A stretch of DNA of 64,000 nt from Icerya purchasi (Eukaryota > Arthropoda > Insecta > Hemiptera > Monophlebidae), in assembly GCA_039619475.1 (NCBI GenBank), contig CM077115.1, forward strand, positions 420,926,557-420,990,556, given 5' to 3'. Below are positions 34,462-45,429 of the stretch, piece by piece. The translations under genes and the position numbers were made by a program. Numbering within the stretch: the stretch's first letter is position 1; every line of letters begins with the position of its first letter. The notes below the pieces were generated by a model. The model made no database searches, was not told where the DNA came from, and was given only the letters and a program-made list of their open reading frames with translations.

Positions 34462-34860
34462 CTATTCCCCGCCTTTGAATTAACTTTATTCTAACATTTA
34501 ATGTGGGTTAATTAAACCGTGCGATTTCTAAGTATACTAAGAGATTGTTGGACTTTAGAAATAAAGGTATTATACATATTTACGTTCCACATAGAAACGG
34601 ATAAAAATGTATTAACGGAGTTCAGAGCGAACTTTTTCCACAGGAAAATTAGAGTATTACTGACTACTAAGAAAAAAGAAGTTAATGTGACTGCAAGGAA
34701 AATTTTATGGTTGTCAAATTTAAACGGTTGAAGGTATTTGATAATAAAAGACAAATTATGTATAGTAATAAAAGATGTAGAAATGGCGGAAAAACAAGTT
34801 TGACGTACGAGCTTACTTAATTTTAAATAAAAATAAAAAGGGTAACGAGAAAAACTCATA
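34462..34860 (+). repeat. Family A repeat, short copy
   Basis: This copy aligns by eye with the two outer parts of the 40.15-42.1 kb copy. The left part shares TTTATTCTAACATTTAATG and GATTGTTGGA, and the right part shares AAAATTAGAGTATTACTGAC and TAATAAAAGACA. It lacks the 1.5-kb middle that the other copy has. No transposase is visible. Class unknown. Confidence 0.6.
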
Positions 34861-36629
34861 TTATCCGGGTTTAAAATAATCTTTGCTTAAAAAAAAAAAA
34901 AAATTATACGTTTTTAAATTATTTTATTTTATTCCTTTTGAATTTTAAAAAGTAAAAAAGCATGTGCATTTAGCGGGAAAAGAAGATTTTTTTTCTTTCA
35001 CTCTGTGTTTATCTTCATCAACCTCTTTTTTTGGCCGAAAGCTTTCCTGATTTGATGATTCGGATAGTAGTATCGATTCTGAATTTACCTGTTTTCAACG
35101 GCGAAGATTAGAAAAATATCGCGACGTGTCTGCGATACTCCTCGTTTTTACAACAGTTCCTGTTAATGAATAATTTATAAAGCAAATATATTTTTACTAG
35201 GAATATTGTTACAGGTACAGCGGTACGTACCAACGTCACATTCGTCAGAACTTTGACCTTTTAATTCTTCATCTAAATAGCTTCATTTGTGTTCGATAAA
35301 ATTTAATTCTCTTCTGAATTCGTCCGGTCCGGATTTAGTCGAGCTATATAATTATAAGGAATCTTTTGCCAATGATCTTCAAATTTATCGAAAATCTGTG
35401 CCAAATATAATTGTAAATCCTTACGGCCAGCTTTTATGTCAAAGGCGCCTACATGAAATGGTTCGGCATCGGGAGCTTCACCAATTTTCGGACAATAGAA
35501 ATCGGCAAATAGACATATCGGCCAGCTTGTCTTTTAAGGTCGCCTATAAATTAATCGCAGTCTGGTCACAATCCTTTTGGAATGCGAGTAGCTCGGTTCA
35601 GTGGTAATTCGTAGTTTGGATCGCCATCGATCTGATGGATTATCTTTTTCTTGCATACGTAATTTCTCTTATTAACCTGGAAACGACTATTCATATTGTC
35701 GAACATAGCATGATGAAAATGATAAAAAAAAATAGTAGAGGTGTAACTTATATTCCAGATCATCAGCTCTTCTTTCGATGGTTTTTTGAAGATATAATTC
35801 CTGCCGATGTTTATTTTATGTTTGATTTTATCAGTAAGTTGTAGGTATCATTGTATTTGCCGCAAAGTTCAACTGTTTCGTTTCTTTAAATGATTTCCTT
35901 TTTCTCCCAGCGGAGGAGACCGGTCAATTAGCTCAAGAAAAGGAAAATGTACAGTATTTGGACCAGATTCTACACGGAACTGCTTAATCAGCGGCGTCAG
36001 CTGGCTTATTATTTAAATGATCTATAAGCAAGATTTTTAATACATCAGAGATTCTATCATTTTTATCAGTGAAAGAATTACCTTTAAAATCGTTTAAAAG
36101 TAAAAAGTCTCGTTAGATATTTAGTTCCTTAGTTTTAATTCATGCATAATAATACTGTCTCTAGTTGTATTAAGCGCGATGACGACCGTTTTAGAATTTT
36201 CTTGATCAACTCTCTGTTAATTGCTTTTGATAGTTAGGTATTTCTAGGATCGAACTTTCTTTGATTTCTGTATTTTTGATGTCAATCATTATTGCTGTTT
36301 CGGTCCTCGTTAATAATAGGGTGGTTTATTTCAATATTTTTAAGATTTCGTACATGTATAATGTACATAATCCTAATAAGTATCAGATAAAAACCGACAA
36401 CTGATGAACGGTTTGACTTACAAACTTCAAAACTGGATATCATAAATTACAATTAAAGTTCTATCTATGACAATCTATAACTTCTCAAACTAACCAATTA
36501 CCTTGGGTGGCACGTCAAAAATATATAATATGCAATTTAAAGCGTAAAATATAGTTATCTTTAAGTTATACGGAATACATAGCGCATAGGATATCATGCT
36601 TAACAAGTTTTTTTATATATATATATTAA
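34861..36629. other. Non-coding stretch with one unrecognised open frame
   Basis: A 106-codon open frame at 35,287-35,607 (plus) begins MCSIKFNSLLNSSGPDLVEL. It has no motif I know, and open frames on the other strand overlap its 3' part. Chance or an old repeat is likely. The remainder is A+T-rich with nothing seen. Confidence 0.35.
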
Positions 36630-36919
36630 TTACAACGTAATTCTTAGGCTACCCCCCATTCGAAAAAATGTCCCAATTTTATGTAACGCTAAATGTCCCA
36701 AAAAAATGTCCCAATTTTATGTAACGTTTGTTATATTTTGTAGGATTTTTGTTATTGTTATTTAAAAAATGTCACAATTTTATGTAATGAAATATGTAAC
36801 GAAAAATGTAACGAAAAAATGTCTTAATTTTATATAACGGAAGTTAAATGTTAGAATAGGATTTTTGTGGTTATGTTATTTTTTTGTGTGTGTTGATGCC
36901 AGTAAGAATTACGTTGTAA
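36630..36919. mobile_element. MITE-like element with internal tandem repeats
   Basis: A perfect 17-bp inverted repeat, TTACAACGTAATTCTTA at 36,630-36,646 and its complement at 36,903-36,919, encloses about four imperfect copies of ATGTCCCAATTTTATGTAAC at 36,668-36,840. There is no coding. Flanking TAAT/AAAT bases do not give a firm duplication. Confidence 0.6.
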
Positions 36920-36980
36920 ATTTTGATCATTTTATACAAAGTATAGAAGAAAAAGAGACAGAAATGAAAGCAAGAGGGGT

Positions 36981-37015
36981 CAAGGGGCACAGCCCCTTGC
37001 GAGGCCAAAGTGGCC
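36981..37015. repeat. Two adjacent GC-rich hairpins
   Basis: CAAGGGGC-ACA-GCCCCTTG (36,981-36,999) is a perfect 8-bp stem with a 3-base loop, followed at once by GGCC-AAAGT-GGCC (37,003-37,015). Both stand out in A+T-rich DNA and lie directly before an AT/AC microsatellite. Hairpins of this kind occur near the ends of some rolling-circle elements, but no such end can be shown here. Confidence 0.6.
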
Positions 37016-37019
37016 GAGT

Positions 37020-37097
<78 letters not shown>
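37020..37097. repeat. Compound (AT)n/(AC)n microsatellite
   Basis: AT units, then an AC block, then AT units. It forms Tyr/Ile/Val-Cys open frames on both strands that are not genes. Confidence 0.95.
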
Positions 37098-37100
<3 letters not shown>

Positions 37101-38661
37101 AAATTGTTCTATTAGGAATTTTTTCATTTAAGTACAAAATTATTATTATTGGGTCTTTCGGGATGTTTTAATTGAGCCATTAATGAAATTTAGACAGTAA
37201 TACGACGTTCTTGAAATTTAGAGGAATGAAAATGTACCCTAATATTGCAAATAGGTAAATTGACACACATCGATCGTTACCGCTCCCAGGATTACCCAAC
37301 CTGAAATAATTGGGTACCAGAGAAATCTGGGAAAGTAAAGGCGGCCGAGAGAAAGGAACTGGTCCCGATATTCTCATCAGATCCATTAGGCTTAGTACCT
37401 TATGAAAAGCTTAAGTACACAATCCTCGACGTCATGTGAAGGGTATGGGACTTACTTTACTTGGATTTTTTCATAAAATTTAGTACTTCAAGTCTGGAAT
37501 CTTAAACTATATAAGTCTATTTTCTCCGGTGATATTATACATTTTAAATTCCTGTTTTTTGCGATTTACGATGAACATTTAATACACTTCGCATTATTTA
37601 AATTAAATATATTTTCACCTGTATTTCTCGGTATCCATGACTAGAGGAGTTTTGACTTTTATACTTAAATTTCCTACATTTTTTATCAGCATGTTCAAAG
37701 TGTTCGCAGTATTTACAACTTTTGTAAGATTTCTTTCCTATTTTGTTATTTGTATTTACGGAAACTGTTACTATCGGCATAAAGGAGATTTTATAACACT
37801 TTTGACATTCTTTAGCATGGCGATTGTTCTCATTTCACAAAATTAACAACATATTATATTTTTTTGACAAATATCTCTGACCAAAATTTTATTTCCTTGC
37901 GTGCTTCTCCCTCAGTTAAAATGCAGTTAAAACATTTGTTTAACTTCGGAAATTCGTTCCATTTTAAAAACTGTGAAATTTTTGCATTGCTACGAAATAC
38001 GAAACAATTCATGGTGTCGTATCTTTTATTATCGATTTAATTTGACCAGAAATTAAATTCTAGTCATTTTTAGATTCTATATTTTGTCTATCCATTAAAT
38101 CCAGTCTTGAAAACTATCGAATGCTATTCAAGCTTCTGCGTTAGCTCTTCAGTTAACTGTATATAATTTTTCCCATTTTGATGTCAAAATTTTTATTTTC
38201 TTTTCATTCTCTCCAGAATTATACGAGCAACTAATTAAATGCTCTTGTGTGCACTACCCCAGATTTTACTAGCGGTAACGAATGATAAGGTTGTTTTTTT
38301 GTATTATTTATATTAGATGTAAAATCACGCAGTATTTCGCGACTGCCTGAAAATGTTCTAGATATTAATTTAACTAAAACGTATTAATTTTTTTTAAATC
38401 TATGAGCACATACCGTTTAATTAATAAATTAGCAAATAAAACCGGAATAACAATAATAATAACAATAATAATAATAATAATAATAGTATTAGAAATAGAG
38501 GGAAGAATTTTTGCACCAAAAGAACGGCAAAATAGCAAGTGGATTGACCGGGAAGATAGGGGACGTGATGAGATGGATTTTTTTACGTAGAGTTGAAACT
38601 AGGCGGAGCTGAAATTCACGTGCTTCCTTCGATTCCGGAAAAACAGAATCAGCTAAAAACC
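37098..38661. other. Non-coding stretch, no recognised gene
   Basis: A+T-rich. It contains an AAT microsatellite at 38,448-38,487. The open frames here show no known motif. Confidence 0.4.
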
Positions 38662-38988
38662 AGATTAACCAGGCCCGTGCCCAGAATTTTTTTTTGGGGG
38701 GGGAGGGGGGGGTGAAAATTTTCTTCGTATATTTATTTTATAAATAAAAATACATTTTTCACTAATATTCATGCTATTAATAATTTCCATCATTTTGATT
38801 TATATATTAATAATTTAAATAAACGAATTACTGTATAAACATTAATAAAAATTACATATGTTATTGATTATACTCGTAACAAAAAATTTTGCATAAAATA
38901 TTAATGAAGTACCTAAGCCATTTCAGTTCTCGTGGGGGGGGGGGTTAACCCCCAAAACCCACCCCGTGGACACGGCCTTGAGATTAAC
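38662..38988. mobile_element. hAT-type MITE, 311 bp, with perfect 8-bp target-site duplication
   Basis: AGATTAAC flanks both sides (38,662-38,669 and 38,981-38,988). The ends are CAGGCCCGTGCCCA and, inverted, CAAGGCCGTGTCCA (11 of 14 match). G runs sit just inside each end, as in many hAT elements of the ZMYM type. The middle is A+T-rich and non-coding. It depends on a transposase from elsewhere. Confidence 0.9.
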
Positions 38989-39169
38989 GATAGACACAAG
39001 GGAAAAAAAACGACGGTAGGGGACGAAAATCGAAAAATTAAACAGCGATTAAATGATTCTTTTGTCAAGTTTCGTGAGCAATTAATATAAATACATATAT
39101 GTTTTGGCATCCTCCTGGGCTGCACTAGAAAATGATGTGTGCACCGTGAGAACAATTAACAATGATGAG

Positions 39170-40050
39170 GTTGAATATTGAGACGGATTCGGCATTTCTT
39201 ACGGCCTTTGTCAACGCTGTGCGAGCTAGAAAATAATATTTTGGCAATAATCATTAACTTCTCGGCGGTCTCGGCAGCGGGCAAAAGCGGCATGGTTGTC
39301 AAAGACACTTTCTCGGCTAAAAAATCGAAGGATCCCGGCACAGATGTTCTGACCGCTGCGCCGGGATAGCGAACTGGTTTCTATGCGGGTGGCCGAAAAG
39401 CGGAGAAAGAGCCTTTGCTGGCAGCATAGGCGTTTGAAATGCGTACCGAGCTATGTTGAGCCGGCAGAAGTTTTTTTGTCAAAAAACCCGAAAAGGAATA
39501 CCGGCAGGGTAATCGCCGCTAAATAGAAATTAACAACCAACTTTTTAAAAAAGATCCTTTTGGCGGTGTTTTTTTTTATTTGTTAATATTTTTGTGTAAA
39601 ATTAGTCGTCTTAGCGAAAGGCAAGAGGGCATCGAGCGATCCTCGCCAGATACATTTGAGTCTCTCGCAAGAGTCGCTTGCAAGAGTCTTGGGCTGAACG
39701 TCGTCGAGGCTTTTTTTGCCTCAAGCAACTCGTCGCGTTGTCGGTTTTAAAATCGTACGTGCTCTGCCGCACGCGTTTCTTGTAGAAATTTTTTTTAATA
39801 TGTTAATTTGTTCACAAGTATACTTCTCGGGTGAACGCTAAAATCATCCTAACAATTTTATTATAATTTTTTTATCCCAGCGAAAATATACGCGTTTAAA
39901 GATTGGACACGGGGTGGGTCCCGGTGACATCTCCGCCGCGGAGACTTTCTTTTTTTCGTTAAACCTTAGGAAGGCCTAAAGCTCTACGAATTGAGTTTCC
40001 GGTAATGACACACCGGGGTTAAGTGTCATTGGCGCTCGAAATCTTTATTT
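39170..40050. other. GC- and CpG-rich block of unknown nature
   Basis: About 900 bp clearly richer in C+G and CpG than its surroundings. Paired open frames (plus 39,178-39,369 and minus 39,156-39,341) cover the left part but resemble nothing I can name. The right part has repeated GCAAGAGTC units (39,666-39,690) and structured pieces such as TCTCCGCCGCGGAGA (39,930-39,944). It could be the 5' region of a retroelement, an LTR-like leader or a host CpG-rich element. Confidence 0.4.
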
Positions 40051-40149
40051 TCTTTTATTTGTTTTATGCTTTTTTTATTTTATCATCGCGGTAGCTGGTC
40101 AGTTACAAATGTCGCCCATGAACAGGGACAAGAGCGATTAGTAACAATA

Positions 40150-41669
40150 TAAAATCGAATTCCCCCACCTCTTTTGAAATCATTTTATTCTAACTTTTAA
40201 TACGGGTTTCATTCAGTTAGAATAAACCGCGTTATTTCCAGCTTCACTAAGACGATTGTTGGAGACTTGACAAATAAAAGTTATTAGTACCCGGGCGACT
40301 GAGCTTCGCTCGATATTTTTTTTTTTTTTTTGTAAAATCGTGTTTTTTCGGAAAATACACTTAGATACGAATCACTGTACTTCTTAACTTTATTTTAATC
40401 TTGTACATATTCACAAAACATAAAATATTTGTAAAACTAGTTTATGAACACATTTATGAATTTAAAGCCTCTTTCCATACAACTTTGCTTTTCAATACCG
40501 GACGCAACAAAAATGTAGAGGTCCTTCGAATTCGCTTTCCGGATGGTTGGAAAATGTTTTCAGTGATTGCATGCGTTGATTTTTATGAATATATTTCTAT
40601 ATGTTTTTTATTAGAAAAATTATATTTTAGGTATAGAGGGTCGTCGTCAGCTTTATCTCTATCGGGGTTTATTGGTTATAAAAACAAATAAAAAACATCT
40701 TGTAATTTTACTTGTGATCAGCTGTTTTCCAACTAATTGGAAAAAATTTCCGACAAAATCACTGTAAAATATAATAAAGGTATACTGCACATAAGGGGGG
40801 TTTTAAAATGTGCACAATATATTCTCAGTAATTCACTTTCGCAAACAAATATATAAATACGCAACACATTTAATATCTTCTGTAATATAAATAGGCAAAG
40901 ACAAAACAGTTCAGCACCTCTTTTTTTCCTTTGATTATTAACCGATTTTCTTTTTCTCTTTATGTTTAGTAGCTATTAAAAAACAGTTTTTTTTTTTTTT
41001 CATATTTAAATATAAAATTGATACAAAAAAAAAGTAAGAAATGAACCGTTTGTTATGATTTTTTCGATTCGTTTATGTTTTTTTTTTGTTATATACATGT
41101 GTATACATATTTTTATTGCATGCGTAGCGCTCGATTTTCGAACCGCCATTATGTAACTGCCTACTGATCTGCGGGGAACCAAGAGCGTGTTTTTTACCTA
41201 TTCGTTACTCGCCGTTTCCAGGTATCCGGAATTACGCGCTCGCCTGTTTTGCCGACCGTATGTTTTATTGCTTTGCACTACCAGTATTTGTTGTTCGCTT
41301 TTGCTTATCGCTTGCCTTTGTGCTATTAAGTCGTTCACTTCGTTAATGTTCGCTTAATATGGAACTACGAATAAAACTTTTAACATATCTTATGAATTTC
41401 CAAATAATTATTAAATCCTTAAGACTGTTCTTATCAATAAATGATTGTTTTTAAAAATGAAAAATAAAATCGCTATAATTAGCAAATTTCAATGAATTAT
41501 TATTTTTGCGTTTACTACTGAAAACATTAAAATCCACTTAAAACTCGCGAAACCGAATTTTCCATGGATCAGACCTTGACAAATCGATTTATTGGCCCAA
41601 AATACCCCTAGTGTGCAAATTTCATCCTAATCGTTAGAGCTATTTCGGAGATCGCGAAATAAATGTGTA

Positions 41670-41725
<56 letters not shown>

Positions 41726-41752
41726 CATACATACATATATACACATATATAC

Positions 41753-41783
<31 letters not shown>

Positions 41784-42115
41784 CATATATACGCATATAT
41801 ACATATATATAAAAGTTGCTCATTTAAAGTTACGCTCGACGTGGAAACCAATAAAAATGTATAACCTTAGGTCAGCGCGAACTTGTACGCCACTTTTCCA
41901 AAAGGAAAACTGCAGTATTACTGACACTTTTCAGAAAAAAAAAGGTTTTTGTTATGACTGTAAGGGCCGAATTTCATTGTCATCAGTATCAAATAAACAA
42001 AAGTCGTCGTTAATAAAAGACAGATTGCGTTAATAATTGAAGAAACAATGGAATAACAAGGCCGATGTACAAATTTAAAGATGGCGTGATTAAATAAAGA
42101 AGAATTAGGAAATAA
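40150..42115 (+). repeat. Family A repeat, long copy, with 1.5-kb middle section B
   Basis: The outer parts (40,150-40,297 and about 41,818-42,115) align with the short copy at 34.46-34.86 kb. The middle B (40,297-41,818) starts CCCGGGCGACTGAGCTTCGC and ends near a long AT microsatellite and GTTGCTCATTTAAAG. B includes GTGTGCAAATTTCATCCTAA and TCGGAGATCGCGAAATAAA, which I recall from dispersed insect repeats. Open frames in B (40,401-40,691 plus; 41,665-42,033 plus, largely microsatellite) lack known domains. B is either an insertion in A or was lost from the short copy. Confidence 0.55.
41665..41811. repeat. (AT)n-rich microsatellite within repeat B
   Basis: About 145 bp of AT, ATAC and ACAT units. 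Confidence 0.95.
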
Positions 42116-42341
42116 TAGCTTTATCTTTTAGATAACAAGCGATTTGATAAAGTTAATGTTATCGGAGTTAAAGTAAATATCATTGAAGTGTTTTAAACGA
42201 ATTATTTCAAGTTATAATAATGTTACTATGGATTTTTTTTGTTTGGTCTGGCTTTAAATACCATTTTTGGCCCATTAACTGATCATTAAATAAACCGTTT
42301 TCAGTAAATCAATCTATACTTCTTTTTTCTTTTTTTTTTCG

Positions 42342-42417
42342 GCCGTCGTTGAGAATCGAAACTCATGATCACTATCTTAACAATCAAGAGTTCACGCCAG
42401 TAGGCTATAACGACGAC
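42342..42417 (-). ncRNA. tRNA-like retrosequence (76 nt) with A-rich tail
   Basis: On the minus strand GTCGTCG (42,417-42,411) and CGACGGC (42,348-42,342) form a 7-bp acceptor-type stem including one G-T pair. An A-box-like TAGCCTACTGGCGTGAAC and a T-arm GAGTTTCGATTCTC lie between, and the length is 76 nt. The anticodon arm is weak (4-5 bp), and the expected T before the anticodon is missing. It is followed by a CG and an A-rich tail (42,321-42,340). The tail points to a tRNA-derived SINE or retropseudogene and not to a working tRNA. Confidence 0.5.
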
Positions 42418-42502
42418 CTCACCATGCATTTCTCTAATACGATATACTTATAACAGATCAATTGACGTGTGGTACAGGTACATATATTATTTAATAAATT
42501 AA

Positions 42503-42596
42503 AAAAACGTGCCAACATGGTTTTTAGCGAGAGCTATGTATACATTGGATTTATATAAATCCCATGTCTTGCTAAGAAACATGTTGGTACGTTTTT
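42503..42596. repeat. Foldback element, about 45-bp arms
   Basis: AAAAACGTGCCAACATGG (42,503 on) and its inverted copy CATGTTGGTACGTTTTT (ending 42,596) extend inwards to GGATTTA/TAAATCC with a few mismatches. No coding and no clear duplication. Confidence 0.6.
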
Positions 42597-42702
42597 CAAT
42601 ATATACATATATACTGTCAATTTGACGATTATATTATCTTTCTTGTTTATCTTTAAATTTAAATTACTTATTACGATGATAAAGTCAACGTATACTTATA
42701 TA

Positions 42703-42829
42703 CAGTGGCCAACGAAAATATTCGGACACTAGGTAATTTTTTCATTTTTTGATTAGAAAGTTGTATTTATGCAAACTTTTTGAAAAAAAAAAATGTAAGG
42801 GTATGTTAGAACAGAGCGTAAGGTAATAA
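42703..42829 (+). repeat. Left terminal inverted repeat of the Tc1 element
   Basis: 127 bp. It pairs with 44,236-44,362, differing mainly in the first ten bases and at the inner edge. Confidence 0.9.
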
Positions 42830-43095
42830 ATTTAGTAAAAAAAAACAACAAAAATCATCAATAAAACCACTGAAAAAATGAATAACGTAACGTAATACGC
42901 TTTCAAGCAGCAACAATAATATTTGGACGCGTATGTACGTCGAGCAGTGTTAGGTTATTCCATGAGACAACGATGCGCGTTCACCAGGGGGTGAGTCATT
43001 TCATACCAAAGGCAACCTGTTCAATGAACCGCTGATCGACATTTGACATTTTACATTCATGTTTACGTTTGGTTTAAAAATTATTTGACAAAAAA

Positions 43096-44168
43096 ATGCC
43101 TCGTAAAGGCAAAAACTCGTCTTTTGAGCAACGACAATTGGTGATTTGTAATCATAGTAAAGGATTTTCTGTTCGTAAAATTTCAACGTTATTACATATG
43201 AAAAAAAACACTGTCGGCGACATCATTAAAGATTTGAAAAAGAAGATCGGATAGACTAGATTCCACAGAAAGGTCAGCCACAGAAATTGTCGACACGTGA
43301 TCAGCGGTTCATAACGAGTAGCGGGTAAGGAAAAATTCAGCAATTAGTGCGCCTAAATTATCTACAAAACTACTCGAAAGACTTAATATTGAAGTTCACC
43401 CACAAACCGGTCAAACAATTAAAAAGAACGGCTACAATTCGAGAGTCGTGCGAAAAAAACCTTTAGTCAGCGAAACAAATCGAAAAAAAAAACGTTACAA
43501 CTTTTCAAAGGAACATGCTAATTGTAACGTAGATTTTTGGAAAACTGTAATTTTTACTGACGAAAGTAAATTCGATGTTTTTGGACGTGACGGACGTCTA
43601 AAAATTTGGAGGAAACCAAATACAGAGCTTAAAAAATGCAACCCGAACGTGACAGTCAAACATGTTGGAGGAAGTCTTATGGTGTGGGAATGTTTCGCCG
43701 CGTCTGGGATCGGTAACTTGGAGTTTATCGAAGGTAATATGAATGCGGATACATACGTCGACTTTCTGAGAAGAAATTTGAAATGTAGTGCCGAAAAATT
43801 GAGTCTGGAAAACAATTTCAAGTTCTACCAAGCTAAGCATAAATCGTACAAAGCGCGGTCGTGGCTATTGTACAACTGTCCGAAGGTCATGAAAACACCA
43901 CCACATCAATCCCATTGAAAATTCGTGGGACCAGTTGGATCGAAAAATTCGAGAAACGAAGATTAGAAGTAAAACACAGCTAAAAATAATTATCGAGCAA
44001 GAGTGGCGAAAAATTTCACCCGAATTTACAGAAAAATTAATTGAATCGATGCTCAGGAGGATGAAATTCAACAGAAAGGGTTACCGACAAAATATTAAAG
44101 GTGATTTTAAAATTGAATTTTTGAGTTTTATCGAAGCTGTCCGGAAATTTTTGTTGCGCCTTAAATAG
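43096..44168 (+). pseudogene. Tc1 transposase (broken)
   Basis: Cut-and-paste DDE transposase. The start is MPRKGKNSSFEQRQLV at 43,096, with an N-terminal helix-turn-helix (FSVRKISTLL) and a stop at 43,252-43,254. After frameshifts the main open part (43,448-43,918) holds WKTVIFTDESKFDVFG with the first catalytic Asp, and GGSLMVWECFAASGIG. The second catalytic stretch reads FYQAKHKS where the family has a DNDPKH core, so that Asp is deleted. The third reads HHINPIENSWDQL in another frame (about 43,901-43,939) where an Asp before LNPIEN is expected. The C-terminal part RKIRETKIRSKTQLK follows. At least three frame breaks and two missing catalytic residues show it is inactive. Confidence 0.85.
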
Positions 44169-44235
44169 ACTACTTTTATTTTGTTTCAAATTTCCGCTTA
44201 TTATTATTATTGTGCATCGAAAGTTTTTACTGTCT

Positions 44236-44362
44236 CTATTACCTAATGCTCTGTTCTAACATGCCCTTACATTTTTCTTTTTCAAAAAGTTTGCATAAAT
44301 ACAACTTTTTAATCAAAAAATGAAAAAATTACCTAGTGTCCGAATATTTTCGTTGTTCACTG
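44236..44362 (-). repeat. Right terminal inverted repeat of the Tc1 element
   Basis: 127 bp, the inverted partner of 42,703-42,829. Confidence 0.9.
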
Positions 44363-44364
44363 TA

Positions 44365-45429
44365 GGTTAAAACTGTGAATAAAGAGGGAAAAAAATCAAC
44401 TATACTAATTAATAATGCGAAGAAAATTTATTTTTGCTAATTATATGTTTGCTGTGGTCAAAAGCGTGCATTTACATTGCCTAGTAACCTAGTATGTTTT
44501 AAATAAATGTTAGACCGTAAAAATACTCATTTCATGATATTCGTCCATTTGTCAGTTCAAAATTGTCTGTATAGGTTTTTGTTTTTTTTTTAAATAACGC
44601 TTAAAATATTAATGCGGACACGAATTTGTGCTTATTTAAATTTTGAAAAATGCACGTAACAATTATTTTTCGTAGCAAATAAGATTATTTTACACACGCG
44701 TATACATGCTATGTTGAAAAATTGAATGTTAACACATGAAGAAAAAAAAGTATAATAGATACACGAGTGCAATTTCGGAAAAATCTAGTTTTTTCTTTTT
44801 TTTCACGTTCTGATATACATATGTATGTACATATATATCAAGAATATAATTCATTACAAATATTCGAGAAACGCTTACTAAACTTGTTCTGCTCTAAAAC
44901 TACACTATACGGTTTTGTTGTTTATATTGTGTTAGTTTCGTTTTACGCAGTATTATTACCTATACTGATTGTTGTAAAAACACATCGCGTCCCGCAAAAA
45001 GCACACAGAGAACTACTGATTCAGCGCTGTCTAGTGAATGCGACCTTACGTTTACATTCGATCAGCCATAAAACTTTTGTGTCCGCAATGGAAATTGTTA
45101 ACTCTTCATTATGTTACGTCCGTATGGCCATATTAAAAACTAACCTTCTCTTCGAGCGAGCCACATTGTACGTACATCATCGTTTATGTCGGAATATTCG
45201 ATTACGTAACTTTGCAAAAAGTTATTCACTGTTTTCGTATATTAGCGTCGGTGAATCGATTTCTTAAACGTAACAATAGCTGGTGGTAGAACAATACACA
45301 ATTCAGATCGAAGTAATAAGATAATTTCTGTAATTCGGAACAATAATTTCCGAGCGGATGTGGTTTTGTACGAAGGAAGAATATCTATCATCAAACGAAG
45401 AACACATGTACCGCAGAAGTATATTTCAA
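44365..45429. other. Stretch with one unrecognised open frame
   Basis: The plus-strand frame 44,767-45,267 (166 codons) is the longest open frame here without a transposon match. It has a hydrophobic segment near residues 47-70 (LYGFVVYIVLVSFYAV) that could span a membrane. I recognise no family, the start lies in A+T-rich DNA, and codon use offers no support. It may be chance. It lies just upstream of the CpG-rich promoter-like block. Confidence 0.2.

Larger units (their letters stand above)
42701..44364 (+). mobile_element. Tc1-like transposon, full length, with 127-bp terminal inverted repeats
   Basis: TA duplications at 42,701-42,702 and 44,363-44,364 bound a 1,660-bp element. The ends read CAGTGGCCAACGAAAATATT on the left and CAGTGAACAACGAAAATATT inverted on the right, and the inverted repeats are 127 bp each with few mismatches. 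Between them lies a transposase on the plus strand with several lesions. The close match of the two ends suggests fairly recent insertion or turnover, but the transposase is dead. The relic at 16.15-17.09 kb shares the AATATTCGGACA part of the ends. Confidence 0.92.

Noticed and set aside
36871..37137. Tyr/Ile/Val/Cys-rich open frames on both strands
   Set aside because: Produced by the compound microsatellite at 37,020-37,097.
41627..41851. Tyr/Ile-rich open frames on both strands
   Set aside because: They are translations of an AT/AC microsatellite.
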